From Desulfuromonadales bacterium (lineage in GTDB: Bacteria > Desulfobacterota > Desulfuromonadia > Desulfuromonadales > BM103), in assembly GCA_027065695.1 (NCBI GenBank), contig JAMONP010000046.1, forward strand, positions 36,295 to 100,294: DNA of 64,000 bases, in the 5' to 3' direction. The notes under the pieces are model-generated. The model had not been told where the DNA came from, did no database searches, and saw only the letters and a program-made list of their open reading frames with translations. A program made the position numbers and the translations under genes. Of this stretch, positions 1-9,794 are shown piece by piece (the first letter of the stretch is position 1; every line of letters starts with the position of its first letter).

Positions 1-1042
1 CGAGCTCTGTGAGACGGGCGACAAAAGCATGGCGGCCCGAGTGCTTGCCAAGGATCAGCTTGTTAGCATTGAGTCCAATAGACTCAGGAGTCATGATTTC
101 ATAGGTTTCCTTGTCCATCAGCATACCATGCTGGTGGATACCGGCTTCATGAGCAAAAGCATTGGCACCGACAATCGCCTTATTTGGCTGCACAACGATC
201 CCGGTTATGGTCGAAAGCATTCGACTGGCAGCGTAAATATGTTCCGTATTAATGTTGTTTTCATACGGCATAATGTCGTGTCGTGTCCGCATGGCCATGA
301 CAATCTCTTCGAGGGAACAGTTACCGGCACGCTCGCCAATACCGTTAATGGTGCATTCGACCTGACCTGCACCAGCCTGAATAGCCGCAAGGGAATTAGC
401 GACCGCCAGGCCAAGGTCGTTGTGGCAATGGACAGACAGGACCGCCTTGTCAATATTCGGCACATTATCCTTCAAGTGCTTAATAATATTATGATACTCA
501 AAAGGAATGGTATAACCAACTGTATCCGGGATATTAACAACCGTCGCTCCGGCGTCAATCGCAGCCTCAACCATTTCAGCCAGGAAATCCAGGCGTGTGC
601 GAACGGCATCCTCACAGGAGAACTCCACGTTTGCAGTGTAGTTTGCCGCATGTTTGACCGCCTTAACAGCTGCGGCCAGCACCTCGGCCGGTTTCATCTG
701 CAACTTGCGCTCCATATGAATATCTGAAGTGGCAATAAAGGTATGAATACGGCCTCGTTCTCCAGCATACTTCAGTGCGTCCCAGGCACGATCAATATCC
801 ATGATACTTGCACGGCAGAGACCAGCTATCTCTGGGCCCTTGATCGTCTTGGCAATCCTCTTGACAGCCTCGAAATCTCCATCTGAAGCAATCGGAAACC
901 CCGCTTCGATAACATCTACGTTGAGTTTCTCCAGTTGGCTGGCAATACGCAATTTTTCTTCTATGTTCATACTGGCGCCGGGGGATTGCTCGCCGTCACG
1001 CAAGGTTGTATCAAATATTTTAATCGTATTTTTCTTATTCAT
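1..1042 (-). CDS. leuA: 2-isopropylmalate synthase LeuA (partial, 3' end outside window)
   Basis: First committed step of leucine synthesis: condenses acetyl-CoA with 2-oxoisovalerate in the cytoplasm. Read from 1042 leftwards, the protein begins [20 protein letters not shown] and carries the HMGL-like TIM-barrel signature ([11 protein letters not shown]), the CHNDLG metal-site motif, and NGIGERAGN. About 347 residues are present; a full bacterial LeuA has about 510, so the C-terminal leucine-sensing domain lies beyond base 1. The start is supported by GAGGAG six bases upstream of the ATG. It is the last gene here of the ilvD-B-N-C-psd-pssA-leuA run and has its own T-box leader. Identification is firm. 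Confidence 0.95.
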   Translation of the reverse strand, partial: MNKKNTIKIFDTTLRDGEQSPGASMNIEEKLRIASQLEKLNVDVIEAGFPIASDGDFEAVKRIAKTIKGPEIAGLCRASIMDIDRAWDALKYAGERGRIHTFIATSDIHMERKLQMKPAEVLAAAVKAVKHAANYTANVEFSCEDAVRTRLDFLAEMVEAAIDAGATVVNIPDTVGYTIPFEYHNIIKHLKDNVPNIDKAVLSVHCHNDLGLAVANSLAAIQAGAGQVECTINGIGERAGNCSLEEIVMAMRTRHDIMPYENNINTEHIYAASRMLSTITGIVVQPNKAIVGANAFAHEAGIHQHGMLMDKETYEIMTPESIGLNANKLILGKHSGRHAFVARLTEL

Positions 1043-1197
1043 GATAATCTCCTCAACAATCTCTTACGGGAGTCGGTTCCTCAATTCCCTGCTTAATTTG
1101 TCTTCTTCCCTGCTCGATTTGTCTCTCGCAGTACAATAACAGGTTTAGATCACTCAGGTCAGATTCCACAGAACCACCCCCTTTCAAGGAATTTGGG

Positions 1198-1240
1198 GTA
1201 AAAAGTAAAAAAGCCCCCGCCCCGGTCAGGGGCGAAAGCT
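1198..1240 (-). terminator. T-box intrinsic terminator
   Basis: The minus-strand RNA forms CGCCCC-TGACC-GGGGCG (1234-1218), possibly extended by flanking GC pairs, followed by TTTTTTAC and more T residues. It directly follows the T-box core and would compete with the antiterminator. Confidence 0.8.
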
Positions 1241-1495
1241 AAGCTTCGCGGTACCACCCTGTTTGGCCCTGCCGCAGCAAAACCCTTCATTGTCCATTTA
1301 CGCAGGCTCACGACGGAGATTACTCAGACCCCACTCAAAACATGAGCCTTTTGACGTCCGCAGCTCCAAGGTCAGTTCAGGTTCTGTCTGTACCGGTTCA
1401 CAGCACCACCGGCTCTCTGCAACAGCATCAAACCCTACTCTTCCTCTTCAACGCTTTTTGAAGTTCTTCGACAATAAAAGCAGAAAACCTGCGCC
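1198..1495 (-). promoter_or_regulatory. T-box riboswitch (leucine-type) upstream of leuA
   Basis: The minus strand has the invariant T-box AGGGTGGTACCGCG at 1260-1247. Upstream lie stem I features: an AGAGAG motif, a GGTGG...GAACC apical region, and GAACTGACC at about 1378-1370, giving CUG (Leu) as candidate specifier at 1375-1373. The base after TGG in the bulge is T, which pairs with an A discriminator as in tRNA-Leu. Downstream is a GC-rich terminator with a T run. T-box leaders sense uncharged tRNA and antiterminate; uncharged tRNA-Leu would switch leuA on. The fold was judged by eye; the T-box core itself is unambiguous. Confidence 0.9.
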
Positions 1496-1499
1496 ATTG

Positions 1500-2309
1500 T
1501 CAAGATATCTGACTATTTTCTATCTCTGCCCCAGAAGATTCTTCTTCGCCAGACCTTTTCTCCTCTGGTGACTTACGTTTAAAATACTTCAGAAGAGTCC
1601 CGATCGGTCCAGAGACTACATACACCGATGCCATGACAAAAAGCATGATTTCAGGCTGAGCTACCACTACAATAGTAAAAACAATTGCCAGGACTAGAAA
1701 ACTGAAGGGCTGGCGCTTCACCAACTCCGGGTCTTTGAACGAGTTATAACTGTGATTACTAACCATCAAGTAAGCTAACAGATATATCAGCAGAAGCACT
1801 GAGACCTTCTTTATCTCACCGGAACCACCCAACTGGAAAAAAATCAGCACACAAGAAGCAACCATTCCGGCAGAGGCAGGGATAGGCAGGCCAACAAAAC
1901 GTCTTGATTCAACGGTATCGACCTGTACGTTGAAACGCGCCAGCCTGAGTGCACCACAAACCACGTACAAAAAAGCCGCCAGCCAGCCGAATTTGCCGAA
2001 GGACTGTAGAGCCCAGGAATACATCAGTAACCCTGGCGCGACGCCAAAAGAGACCAGGTCAACAAGGGAATCATATTCCACCCCGAAACGGCTGGTTGTA
2101 CCAGTCATACGGGCGACCTTGCCGTCCAGGGCATCAAAAACTGCAGAAATCAGAATAAACCAGGCGGCCAGATTATAATCGCCATTCATGGTGGCAACAA
2201 TCCCGTAGAAGCCGGCAAAAAGGCCTCCGGTTGTTACCAGATTCGGCAGGAGATAGACTCCTTTCTTCAGATTTTCACGCCGTTTGAGTGAACTGCGTTT
2301 TTTGCTCAT
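1500..2309 (-). CDS. pssA: CDP-diacylglycerol-serine O-phosphatidyltransferase
   Basis: Membrane enzyme that makes phosphatidylserine from CDP-diacylglycerol and serine. The 269-residue protein has a basic N-terminus, several hydrophobic segments, and the CDP-alcohol phosphotransferase motif DGKVARMTG...G...D...D at about residues 62-85 with all key D, G, A and R residues. The C-terminus (last 40 residues) is charged and Glu/Lys-rich. Its start overlaps the psd stop by 4 bp, so both genes are translated together: PssA makes what Psd decarboxylates. The family assignment is firm. Confidence 0.95.
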   Translation of the reverse strand: MSKKRSSLKRRENLKKGVYLLPNLVTTGGLFAGFYGIVATMNGDYNLAAWFILISAVFDALDGKVARMTGTTSRFGVEYDSLVDLVSFGVAPGLLMYSWALQSFGKFGWLAAFLYVVCGALRLARFNVQVDTVESRRFVGLPIPASAGMVASCVLIFFQLGGSGEIKKVSVLLLIYLLAYLMVSNHSYNSFKDPELVKRQPFSFLVLAIVFTIVVVAQPEIMLFVMASVYVVSGPIGTLLKYFKRKSPEEKRSGEEESSGAEIENSQIS

Positions 2310-2953
2310 TGCAGGTAACCCAACACGGTTTCGCCAGCCACGGTCTTATCACCGAGTTTGGCCGAAACTTCTACACCCTCAGGAACATACAGATCAACCC
2401 TGGAGCCAAAGCGGATCAAACCATAACGCCGTCCTCGCTCCAGCAAATCACCCGTTTCCGGGTAAGAAACAATGCGTCGCGCAATTAATCCTGCGATCTG
2501 CACAGAGAGAAGCTTCACGCCAGAGTCTGTTTCGAGCAACAGCCCTGATTGTTCATTTTCAAAGCTGGCCTTGTCCAGAGAGGCATTGAAGAACCGGCCT
2601 CTATTATAAAACTGATCGATGACCTTGCTGTTTACCGGCACTCGGTTGACATGAACATTGAAAACATTCATGAAGATACTGATCTTGGTAACTTCCTGGC
2701 CACCAAAATAGCGATCCTCAGGAACCTTGCCAACGAAAATGATTTTACCATCCGCCGACGCAACAATGGCATTGTCGTCTTCTGGGGGATAACGCTCCGG
2801 GTTACGGAAGAAATAGACGGTAAAAAGGGTCAGGCCGAGACTGATTGTTGTCAGGCAGTACCAGCCGACAACAGCACAGAAGAGAGAGACAAAGGCAAAC
2901 AGGCCGATGAAAGGATAACCTTCAACGGCCACAGGTTGATGCTGATTTTTCAT
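2306..2953 (-). CDS. psd: Phosphatidylserine decarboxylase proenzyme (short, PSD-A type)
   Basis: Converts phosphatidylserine to phosphatidylethanolamine. The 215-residue length and lack of a long N-terminal region fit the short archaetidyl/phosphatidylserine decarboxylase group. Two hydrophobic segments sit near residues 15-50. The self-cleavage site is the G-S pair in IRFGSRVDLYVP near residue 183, whose serine becomes the pyruvoyl cofactor. The motif VHVNRVPV lies in mid-protein. The gene follows ilvC by 65 bp and overlaps pssA by 4 bp. Confidence 0.95.
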   Translation of the reverse strand: MKNQHQPVAVEGYPFIGLFAFVSLFCAVVGWYCLTTISLGLTLFTVYFFRNPERYPPEDDNAIVASADGKIIFVGKVPEDRYFGGQEVTKISIFMNVFNVHVNRVPVNSKVIDQFYNRGRFFNASLDKASFENEQSGLLLETDSGVKLLSVQIAGLIARRIVSYPETGDLLERGRRYGLIRFGSRVDLYVPEGVEVSAKLGDKTVAGETVLGYLQ

Positions 2954-2979
2954 GGGCAGATGGCGCCTCTTGTTAAATT

Positions 2980-3002
2980 ATGTGGGGGCAAAATGCCCCC
3001 GA
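2980..3002 (-). other. Hairpin between ilvC and psd
   Basis: GGGGGCAAAATGCCCCC gives a strong short stem-loop just downstream of ilvC. On the minus strand no T run follows, so this is not a convincing intrinsic terminator; it may slow decay of, or partly attenuate, the ilvC-psd message. Confidence 0.4.
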
Positions 3003-3018
3003 TAGAATGTTGAATCGA

Positions 3019-4032
<1,014 letters not shown>

Positions 4033-4094
4033 CTATTTCTTCCTGCGGAATCTTTATACATTAGCATGAAAGATCGATTATATATCATAACAGT

Positions 4095-4131
4095 GCAGGC
4101 CATGCCAGATTTTTATCCCGACATGGCCTGC
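4095..4131 (-). other. Hairpin between ilvN and ilvC
   Basis: A perfect 10 bp inverted repeat (GCAGGCCATG / CATGGCCTGC) with a 17-base loop sits between the two genes. No T run follows on the minus strand. It probably acts as an mRNA stability or attenuation element; this is inferred from structure only. Confidence 0.4.
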
Positions 4132-4163
4132 CTTAAATGTAGTGACAACTGGCTCTGTTTCCG

Positions 4164-4661
4164 TCAGTTCCCCTTCCAGCCCTTCGGACCACGACCCAGG
4201 ACAACTGGTCCGGAGCGCACCAGTTCCTTGATCCCCATTGGACGCAGCAGATCAATAATGGCACTCACCTTGACCGGCGAACCTGTCACTTCAACGGTAT
4301 AGCATTTAGGGGTCACATCGACCACCTTGCCACGAAAGATATCGCAGATACGCAGAATCTCAGCGCGTGTTGACTCTTCGGCAGTCACCTTGATCAAGGC
4401 CATTTCCCGCTCGACAAACTCCTCACCGGTAAAATCAATGATCTTTATTGTGTCAATCAGCTTGTTGAGCTGTTTGGTGATCTGTTCGAGAATCCGGTCA
4501 TCACCGCTGGTGACAATCGTCATACGCGAAATAGTCGGATCAATGGTCGGCGCAACCGACAGACTTTCAATATTGAATCCCCGGCCGGAGAAGAGGCCGG
4601 CAATCCGTGTCAATACACCGAATTCGTTTTCCACAAGTACGGATATGGTATGTCTCATCAT
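4164..4661 (-). CDS. ilvN: Acetolactate synthase small (regulatory) subunit
   Basis: Regulatory subunit that activates acetolactate synthase and confers valine feedback inhibition. The 165-residue protein starts MRHTISVLVENEFGVLTRIA (after one leading Met), the ACT domain with the G-rich effector loop (FSGRGFNIESLSV at about 26-38), followed by the second ALS small-subunit domain. It ends 134 bp before ilvC and starts 24 bp after ilvB. The name ilvH would serve equally. Confidence 0.96.
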   Translation of the reverse strand: MMRHTISVLVENEFGVLTRIAGLFSGRGFNIESLSVAPTIDPTISRMTIVTSGDDRILEQITKQLNKLIDTIKIIDFTGEEFVEREMALIKVTAEESTRAEILRICDIFRGKVVDVTPKCYTVEVTGSPVKVSAIIDLLRPMGIKELVRSGPVVLGRGPKGWKGN

Positions 4662-4685
4662 CTAAAATCCTCTTCTAAGCCCGAC

Positions 4686-6383
4686 TCAGGAAGCCAGAAC
4701 CATTTCATTGAGTCCGGCTCCCGCAGGCACCATTGGCATGACGTTCTCTTCACGAGACACCTTGAACTCCATAATCACCGGTCCGGGAGTATCAAAGGCC
4801 TTTTTAATAACCTCTTCAACCTCCTCAGGTTTACTCGTACGCAGTCCGGTCGCACCATAGGCTTCTGCCAGCTTGATAAAATCGATAGGCAGTTCCATAC
4901 AGGTCTGACTATAGCGCTTATCGAAAAAGAGCTGCTGCCACTGCCGTACCATGCCGAGGAAGTTATTGTTGAGAATAGCAATCTTCACCGGCAGTCGATA
5001 CTGAACCAGAGTTGCCAATTCCTGGGAGTTCATCTGAAAGGAACCATCTCCGGAAATATCTATGACCTGACGCTCGGGAAACGCCACCTGAGCACCCAGG
5101 GCAGCAGGCAGACCATATCCCATGGTGCCAAGCCCACCAGATGAGAGGAACGTACGCGGTTGAATAAAATCGAAGAACTGAGCAGCCCACATCTGATGCT
5201 GGCCAACCTCTGTGGTCACAATCGCATCATCGTTAGACAGTTCCCGCAACTTCTCGATAACAAACTGCGGCTTGATCTCATTTTTTGACAATTTGTAGGC
5301 CATCGGATGATCTTTGCGCCAGGCAGCAACCTCTTCATGCCAGGGCTTAAGCGCCAAATTTGCCTGAGCGACTTCGTCTTTATGTTCTGCAAGCTTTTTG
5401 TTCATCTTTTTCAGGACATCTAGCAGGTCACCGACAATAGGCAGATCAACCCGAACATTCTTCTTGATCGAGGTGGGATCAATATCAACATGGATGATCT
5501 TGGCGTGCGGCGCGAAAGTCGATATTTTACCTGTCACCCGATCATCAAAACGAGAACCAAGCGCAATCAACAAGTCAGAGCTGGTCACAGCCATATTGGC
5601 ATAATAGGTGCCATGCATGCCAAGCATCCCCAGTGATAGTGGATGACGCGTTGGAAAGCTGGCCATTCCCATCAGAGTAGTCGTCACCGGAATCTGCAGT
5701 GTTTCCGCCAGTTTGAGCAATTCAGCATGGGCGTCAGTCAAAGTTGCACCACCGCCAACATAGAGAACAGGTTTCTTTGCCGTCAGCATCATCTTGACGG
5801 CCTTTTCCACCATGCGCACATTGCCGCTGTAAGTCGGCTTGTAGCCACGCAATTCAACCTTGTCCGGATACTCGAATTTCGCTTTGTCGATCTGAACATC
5901 CTTGGGCAGGTCGATGACCACCGGTCCGGGACGACCAGTCCGGGCAATATAGAAGGCCTGTTTAATGATCCGGGCCAGATCCTTGACATCCCTGACCAGG
6001 TAATTGTGCTTGGTAACTGGCCTGGTCAGACCTACCGTATCTGCCTCCTGAAACGCATCATTGCCGATCATGCCGGTCGGCACCTGGCCGGTAATGACAA
6101 CCATTGGGATCGAATCCATATAAGCTGTAGCGATCCCGGTAATTGTGTTTGTTGCTCCAGGCCCACTGGTTGCAATGGCAACACCAACCTTGCCAGTAGC
6201 ACGGGCATAGCCATCGGCAGCATGTACCGCCGCCTGTTCATGGCGTGTCAGTATGTGCTTGATGGAAGAGCCCATAAGATCATCATAAATATTGATGACC
6301 GTACCGCCTGGATAACCAAAAATTGTTTCTACGCCTTCCTGAATCAGACTTTCAAGAAGAATTTTAGAACCAGTCAGTTTCAC
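4686..6383 (-). CDS. ilvB: Acetolactate synthase large (catalytic) subunit
   Basis: Thiamine-diphosphate enzyme that makes acetolactate and acetohydroxybutyrate. The GTG at 6383-6381 is chosen as start because GGAGGTG lies eight bases upstream (6398-6392) and the protein then begins at (V)[12 protein letters not shown] as in homologues; an ATG 33 bp further upstream lacks this support. The 565-residue product has the N-terminal ThDP domain (FGYPGG, catalytic Glu in the RHEQAA region), the central FAD-like domain and the C-terminal ThDP-binding motif GDGSFQMN...NNN. The gene follows ilvD. Confidence 0.95.
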   Translation of the reverse strand: MKLTGSKILLESLIQEGVETIFGYPGGTVINIYDDLMGSSIKHILTRHEQAAVHAADGYARATGKVGVAIATSGPGATNTITGIATAYMDSIPMVVITGQVPTGMIGNDAFQEADTVGLTRPVTKHNYLVRDVKDLARIIKQAFYIARTGRPGPVVIDLPKDVQIDKAKFEYPDKVELRGYKPTYSGNVRMVEKAVKMMLTAKKPVLYVGGGATLTDAHAELLKLAETLQIPVTTTLMGMASFPTRHPLSLGMLGMHGTYYANMAVTSSDLLIALGSRFDDRVTGKISTFAPHAKIIHVDIDPTSIKKNVRVDLPIVGDLLDVLKKMNKKLAEHKDEVAQANLALKPWHEEVAAWRKDHPMAYKLSKNEIKPQFVIEKLRELSNDDAIVTTEVGQHQMWAAQFFDFIQPRTFLSSGGLGTMGYGLPAALGAQVAFPERQVIDISGDGSFQMNSQELATLVQYRLPVKIAILNNNFLGMVRQWQQLFFDKRYSQTCMELPIDFIKLAEAYGATGLRTSKPEEVEEVIKKAFDTPGPVIMEFKVSREENVMPMVPAGAGLNEMVLAS

Positions 6384-6448
6384 TTTCTTTTCACCTCCAA
6401 CGGGTTGCTGATGCAAGCCGAATTATAAACTTTAAGTTCAAAGTTGAT

Positions 6449-8116
6449 TTATGCTTTACATATTGCCCCGGTGTTGGACGAAGTCACAACCTTGGCATAG
6501 CGAGCCAGCCAGCCCGTCTTGATCTTGGCTTCCGGAGCTTGCCAGGTTGCCTTGCGGCGGGCAAGCTCTTCATCATCAACCAGGAGTTCCAGCTTGCGAT
6601 TCGGGATGTCGAGCCGGATCCGGTCACCATTTTTAACCAGGGCAATCACTCCTCCTTCAGCAGCCTCAGGTGAAATATGCCCGATACAGGGCCCCCTGGT
6701 GCCACCGGAGAAACGGCCATCGGTGATCAGGGCAACACTGTCGCCCAGACCGAGACCCATTAAAGTCGCAGTCGGGGCAAGCATCTCCCGCATTCCGGGA
6801 CCGCCTTTGGGCCCCTCATAACGAATAACAACAACGTCGTCTGGCACAACCTGGCCGCCCATGAGAGCCTCCATAGCAGCTTCTTCCGAATCATAACAAC
6901 GGGCGACTCCCTCGAAATTCATCATTTTATCAGAGACACCGGACTGTTTGACCACCGAGCCCAGCGGCGCAAGATTGCCAGAGAGAATGGCCAGGCCACC
7001 CTCGGCACGCACCGGTTTATCTAGCGAATGGATCACCTCTTCATCCACCGTAGCAACACTAGCCACAATTTCCTTGATCGATGGACCGGTCAGAGTCGGA
7101 TTATCGTTGATCAGATTGCGCAATTGGTAAAGAACACCGGGGACGCCACCGGCGGTATCAAGATCTTCCATAAAATGCTCGCCGCCCGGATTCATTGATG
7201 CCAGCTGTGGCGTTTCCCGGCCAAGCCGATCAAACTCTTGCAGAGGCAGGTCAACACCAGCTTCATGAGCAATTGACAAGAGGTGCAAGACGGTATTACT
7301 GGAGCCACCGAGAGCAAGATCAACCCGGATGGCATTCTCAAAAGCAGCACGTGTCATAATCTGCCGTGGAGTAATCTGCTGGCGCACCAGTTCGACGATG
7401 CGTTCGCCACTGGCAAAGGCAATCCGTCGTTTCAGTGATGAAACCGCCAGTGCGGTACCACAACCAACCAGACTCATACCAAGAGTTTCAGTCAAAATCG
7501 CCATAGTGTTGGCAGTAAACAAGCCCTGGCAGGACCCGGCTGTCGGACAGGCATTGTCTTCGCAAGCCATCAACTCCTGTTCGTCGATAACACCAGCTTT
7601 GTATCGGCCCATGGCCTCAAAGGTATCGGTAACAAAGGAGAATTTACGACCCTTACGACCAGCACCAGTCATCATCGGACCGGCAGTAACCACAAGACAG
7701 GGGATATCGAGGCGTGCAGCAGCCATTAACATGCCCGGGGTAATCTTGTCGCAATTGGTTAGCAGCACCAGGCCATCAAGACGATGTGCCTCAGCAATAG
7801 ACTCGACCATGTCGGCAATCAATTCACGGGTCGGTAAAGAATAGTGCATACCACGATGACCCATGGCAATGCCGTCGCAGACACCGGGGATACCGAAAAT
7901 AAAGGAGTAGCCACCACCGGTGTGGACACCTTTCTCTATAAAGCGCTCCAGGTCACGCATGCCGGTATGACCCGGGATCAGATCAGTAAAAGACGAGGCT
8001 ATGCCGATGAATGGCTTATCCATCTCTTTCTGTGGGACACCTGTTCCTTTTAACAAGGCACGGTGGGGGGTGCGCTCAAAACCCTGCGTAATAACACTGC
8101 TGCGTTTCTGGGTCAT
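6449..8116 (-). CDS. ilvD: Dihydroxy-acid dehydratase
   Basis: Fe-S dehydratase acting third in valine and isoleucine synthesis. The 555-residue product begins [20 protein letters not shown], with conserved cluster cysteines in the motifs CDKITPGM and [17 protein letters not shown] and the C-terminal [10 protein letters not shown] motif. Length and order match the IlvD/Edd family, and the ilvD-ilvB-ilvN-ilvC setting separates it from Edd. GAGGAG lies nine bases before the ATG. It is the first gene of the operon, with a candidate promoter at about 8174-8202. Confidence 0.97.
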   Translation of the reverse strand: MTQKRSSVITQGFERTPHRALLKGTGVPQKEMDKPFIGIASSFTDLIPGHTGMRDLERFIEKGVHTGGGYSFIFGIPGVCDGIAMGHRGMHYSLPTRELIADMVESIAEAHRLDGLVLLTNCDKITPGMLMAAARLDIPCLVVTAGPMMTGAGRKGRKFSFVTDTFEAMGRYKAGVIDEQELMACEDNACPTAGSCQGLFTANTMAILTETLGMSLVGCGTALAVSSLKRRIAFASGERIVELVRQQITPRQIMTRAAFENAIRVDLALGGSSNTVLHLLSIAHEAGVDLPLQEFDRLGRETPQLASMNPGGEHFMEDLDTAGGVPGVLYQLRNLINDNPTLTGPSIKEIVASVATVDEEVIHSLDKPVRAEGGLAILSGNLAPLGSVVKQSGVSDKMMNFEGVARCYDSEEAAMEALMGGQVVPDDVVVIRYEGPKGGPGMREMLAPTATLMGLGLGDSVALITDGRFSGGTRGPCIGHISPEAAEGGVIALVKNGDRIRLDIPNRKLELLVDDEELARRKATWQAPEAKIKTGWLARYAKVVTSSNTGAICKA

Positions 8117-8173
8117 TTTCTTTCACTCCTCTATCAACAAACTCGGATCGTTTTAGTCATTAGCTTATCGGTC

Positions 8174-8202
8174 TTTATACCTACGGAAACCCGTAAGGTA
8201 AA
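8174..8202 (-). promoter_or_regulatory. Candidate sigma-70 promoter and operator for ilvD
   Basis: On the minus strand TTTACC (8202-8197) and TATAAA (8179-8174) are 17 bases apart. The spacer contains TACGG-AAAC-CCGTA, a short inverted repeat placed where a repressor would block polymerase. This is pattern evidence only. Confidence 0.5.
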
Positions 8203-8249
8203 GAACAAAAGCAACTATTCAGTACAATCTGAATTGTTTACAAAAATGT

Positions 8250-8326
8250 CTGTCATCCCCGAATGTTTCTATCGGGGATCCATACTTTAAGATCTGGATT
8301 CCCGATTACACCCTCGGGAATGACAG
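8250..8326. repeat. Palindromic repeat element
   Basis: The ends CTGTCAT and ATGACAG are inverted repeats and the interior contains CCCCGA...TCGGGG, GGATCCA...TGGATTCC and CCCGA...TCGGG pairings. The pattern resembles small palindromic units widespread in proteobacterial genomes (CTGTCATTCCCG type). Only one copy is visible in this window. Confidence 0.6.
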
Positions 8327-8406
8327 CTTTTTTATCGTGCAGGATAGTTACGGACAAAAAAGAGAAAACGGCCCGTCTCATACCCCAATCGGCAAAAATG
8401 GTCCGA

Positions 8407-8442
8407 CAAAAAAAACAACAGGGGCCGAAATTATCCGGCCCC
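8407..8442 (-). terminator. Intrinsic terminator of the DUF465 gene
   Basis: On the minus strand GGGGCCG-GATAATTT-CGGCCCC (8442-8421) is followed by TGTTGTTTTTTTT, a classic intrinsic terminator just past the stop at 8466. Confidence 0.85.
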
Positions 8443-8465
8443 TTATTTATTCATCTTTTTATCTG

Positions 8466-8687
8466 TTATTGGCGAAAATCTCGAAGCATCGACTCCATTT
8501 CGTCTTTACCTGCCAACTTCAGCTTCTGAACCTTCTTGCGCTCAAGATCCGCCTCTTCCGAGATATAGGTCATTTCTTCATATTCCCGTAGTTTTTTCTC
8601 AAAAAGCATGTGTTCTTCGTACAGCTTACGGAAGCGGGGATTTTCTTCACTCAAGCGCTGGGTCAAATCCTGGTCCTTCTCTGCCAT
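8466..8687 (-). CDS. DUF465 (YdcH-like) small coiled-coil protein
   Basis: A 73-residue, highly charged protein (MAEKDQDLTQRLSEENPRFR...) predicted to be all-helical. Length, the E/K-rich helices and the NPRF-LYEEH pattern match the DUF465/YdcH family, whose function is unknown. The ATG at 8687 is preferred over an in-frame GTG two codons earlier because AGGAGG ends five bases before it. It stands alone between ilvD and tsaB with its own terminator. Confidence 0.75.
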   Translation of the reverse strand: MAEKDQDLTQRLSEENPRFRKLYEEHMLFEKKLREYEEMTYISEEADLERKKVQKLKLAGKDEMESMLRDFRQ

Positions 8688-8759
8688 GAGCACCTCCTGG
8701 AGTTTAAGGATGGGAGAAATAAGTCGTCTTTAAAAAATAACGAACGCGTGACAGGATTG

Positions 8760-9521
8760 TCAACTGGAAATCCCTGATGGACGCCAATTAATTTCTGCTT
8801 CTGAGGGACGCAAGTAAGCTGGCATCAACTCATCTGCGGAAAAAGTACGTCCGGATCGCCATTCATGTAAAGCAAGAGCCGCTGCAGCTGCGGCTCTTGG
8901 CAAGTTTAAGAAGACTGGAGTAAAGTGTGCACGTTCAGCCAACTGCCTTAAAATTAAGGCTCTGTAGACGAGTGCCCCGTTACCCACAAACAAGGTCTCA
9001 GCAGTGATTTCGGCCAACAGAACTTCAGGCTTGACTACCCGTTCCTTGACAACAGGATGTGGATAGCCACCTTGGCAATCAAATAAAGCGGCATAGACTT
9101 CCTGTTTGCGAGCATCCAACATGACACAGACTGGCAAGCTCGTGAAAGGCAGTTGCATGGCAAGACACTGTAAAGAGGATATGCCCAGTAACGGACAACC
9201 GGTTGCCAGCGACAAGCCTTTGGCTGTCGCCATGCCAACACGCAGGCCGGTGAAAGAGCCAGGTCCAACCACCACGCCAATCGCATCCAGAGCATCTTTT
9301 GTGAGATCCGTTTTGGCAAGCAGATCTTCAATCGATTGCAGCAGCCATTCCGTCGGTGTTTTACGGATATCCAGATTAATTTCAGCCAGAAGACGCTCAC
9401 CATCGGTTATAGCAAGGCTGCCACCTGGTGATGCCGTCTGCATGGTCAAAATAATTGGTGGCACCTTAGCAGCCTGTCGGACAATCAATGAGCTGGCTGC
9501 AAATTCGCCTGTTTGGCCCAT
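8760..9521 (-). CDS. tsaB: tRNA threonylcarbamoyladenosine synthesis protein TsaB (start uncertain)
   Basis: Partner of TsaD and TsaE in making t6A on ANN-decoding tRNAs. The ASKHA fold begins at ILTMQTASPGGSLAI, and SFTGLRVGMATAKGLS is the family hallmark. Three starts are possible. The ATG at 9521 has AAGGAG seven bases upstream and gives 253 residues, but its first 20 codons run through a REP-like repeat. A GTG at 9464 gives 234 residues. An ATT just after it would match the usual family N-terminus and follows AAGG. Homologues normally start at M-ILAIDTS, so the extra N-terminus is suspicious. Confidence 0.85.
   Translation of the reverse strand: MGQTGEFAASSLIVRQAAKVPPIILTMQTASPGGSLAITDGERLLAEINLDIRKTPTEWLLQSIEDLLAKTDLTKDALDAIGVVVGPGSFTGLRVGMATAKGLSLATGCPLLGISSLQCLAMQLPFTSLPVCVMLDARKQEVYAALFDCQGGYPHPVVKERVVKPEVLLAEITAETLFVGNGALVYRALILRQLAERAHFTPVFLNLPRAAAAAALALHEWRSGRTFSADELMPAYLRPSEAEINWRPSGISS
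9466..9500. repeat. REP-like palindrome inside the tsaB 5' end
   Basis: Copy of a short imperfect palindrome. The minus strand reads GCAGCC ... TTGTCCGACAGGCTGCTA, with CAGCC/GGCTG arms. The same core occurs at 9604-9633, 29973-30000 and 48876-48903. Confidence 0.65.
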
Positions 9522-9603
9522 ATTTCGACTCCTTTTCGACCAATAGCTATGGATATTACTCTCAAACGAGCCAAAATCTGGTCTCAAACATCCAAATTTT
9601 CGC

Positions 9604-9633
9604 TTCAGCCCTGATAGTCCGACGGGCTGCTAG
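9604..9633. repeat. REP-like palindrome next to MITE copy A
   Basis: Plus strand CAGCCC-TGATAGTCCGAC-GGGCTG followed by CTAG. The CTAG is also the left border of the MITE-like element at 9634-9790. Confidence 0.7.
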
Positions 9634-9794
9634 TGTCCCGTGCGGTTAATCGTGACGTATAATTCTGAGACATTTTGGTTGCTGTCAAAGCGTACTGATG
9701 AAGGCCTAGCGTGCGTTAAGCCAAAGAGGCGCAACGCAGACAGCGGGCAAAAGGACCATAATTAAAGGATAGGATTAGCCGCACGGGACACTAG
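9630..9794. mobile_element. MITE-like element, copy A
   Basis: A 157 bp non-coding unit (9634-9790) runs from TGTCCCGTGCGGTTAATC to GATTAGCCGCACGGGACA; these 18 bp terminal inverted repeats match at 17 positions. CTAG flanks both sides. A second unit of the same length, with five differences by my alignment, lies at 48719-48875. No transposase is encoded. A 4 bp CTAG duplication would fit IS5-group transposition, which is an inference. The element lies between tsaB and rseP, and its right border supplies the rseP stop codon. Confidence 0.85.

Larger units (their letters stand above)
1043..1499 (-). other. leuA leader / intergenic region
   Basis: The space between the pssA stop and the leuA start holds no convincing gene. 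Its upstream two thirds (about 1198-1495) is a T-box leader with terminator; the remaining 150 bases before leuA hold only the ribosome binding site at about 1049-1054. Confidence 0.8.
8117..8465. other. Intergenic region upstream of ilvD
   Basis: This non-coding stretch contains, from left to right, the ilvD leader and candidate promoter (8174-8202), a palindromic dispersed-repeat-like element (8250-8326), and the terminator of the DUF465 gene (8407-8442). I see no gene in it. Confidence 0.8.

Noticed and set aside
29-727. 232-codon frame on the plus strand opposite leuA
   Set aside because: It is the antisense shadow of an unambiguous leuA and shows no family resemblance.
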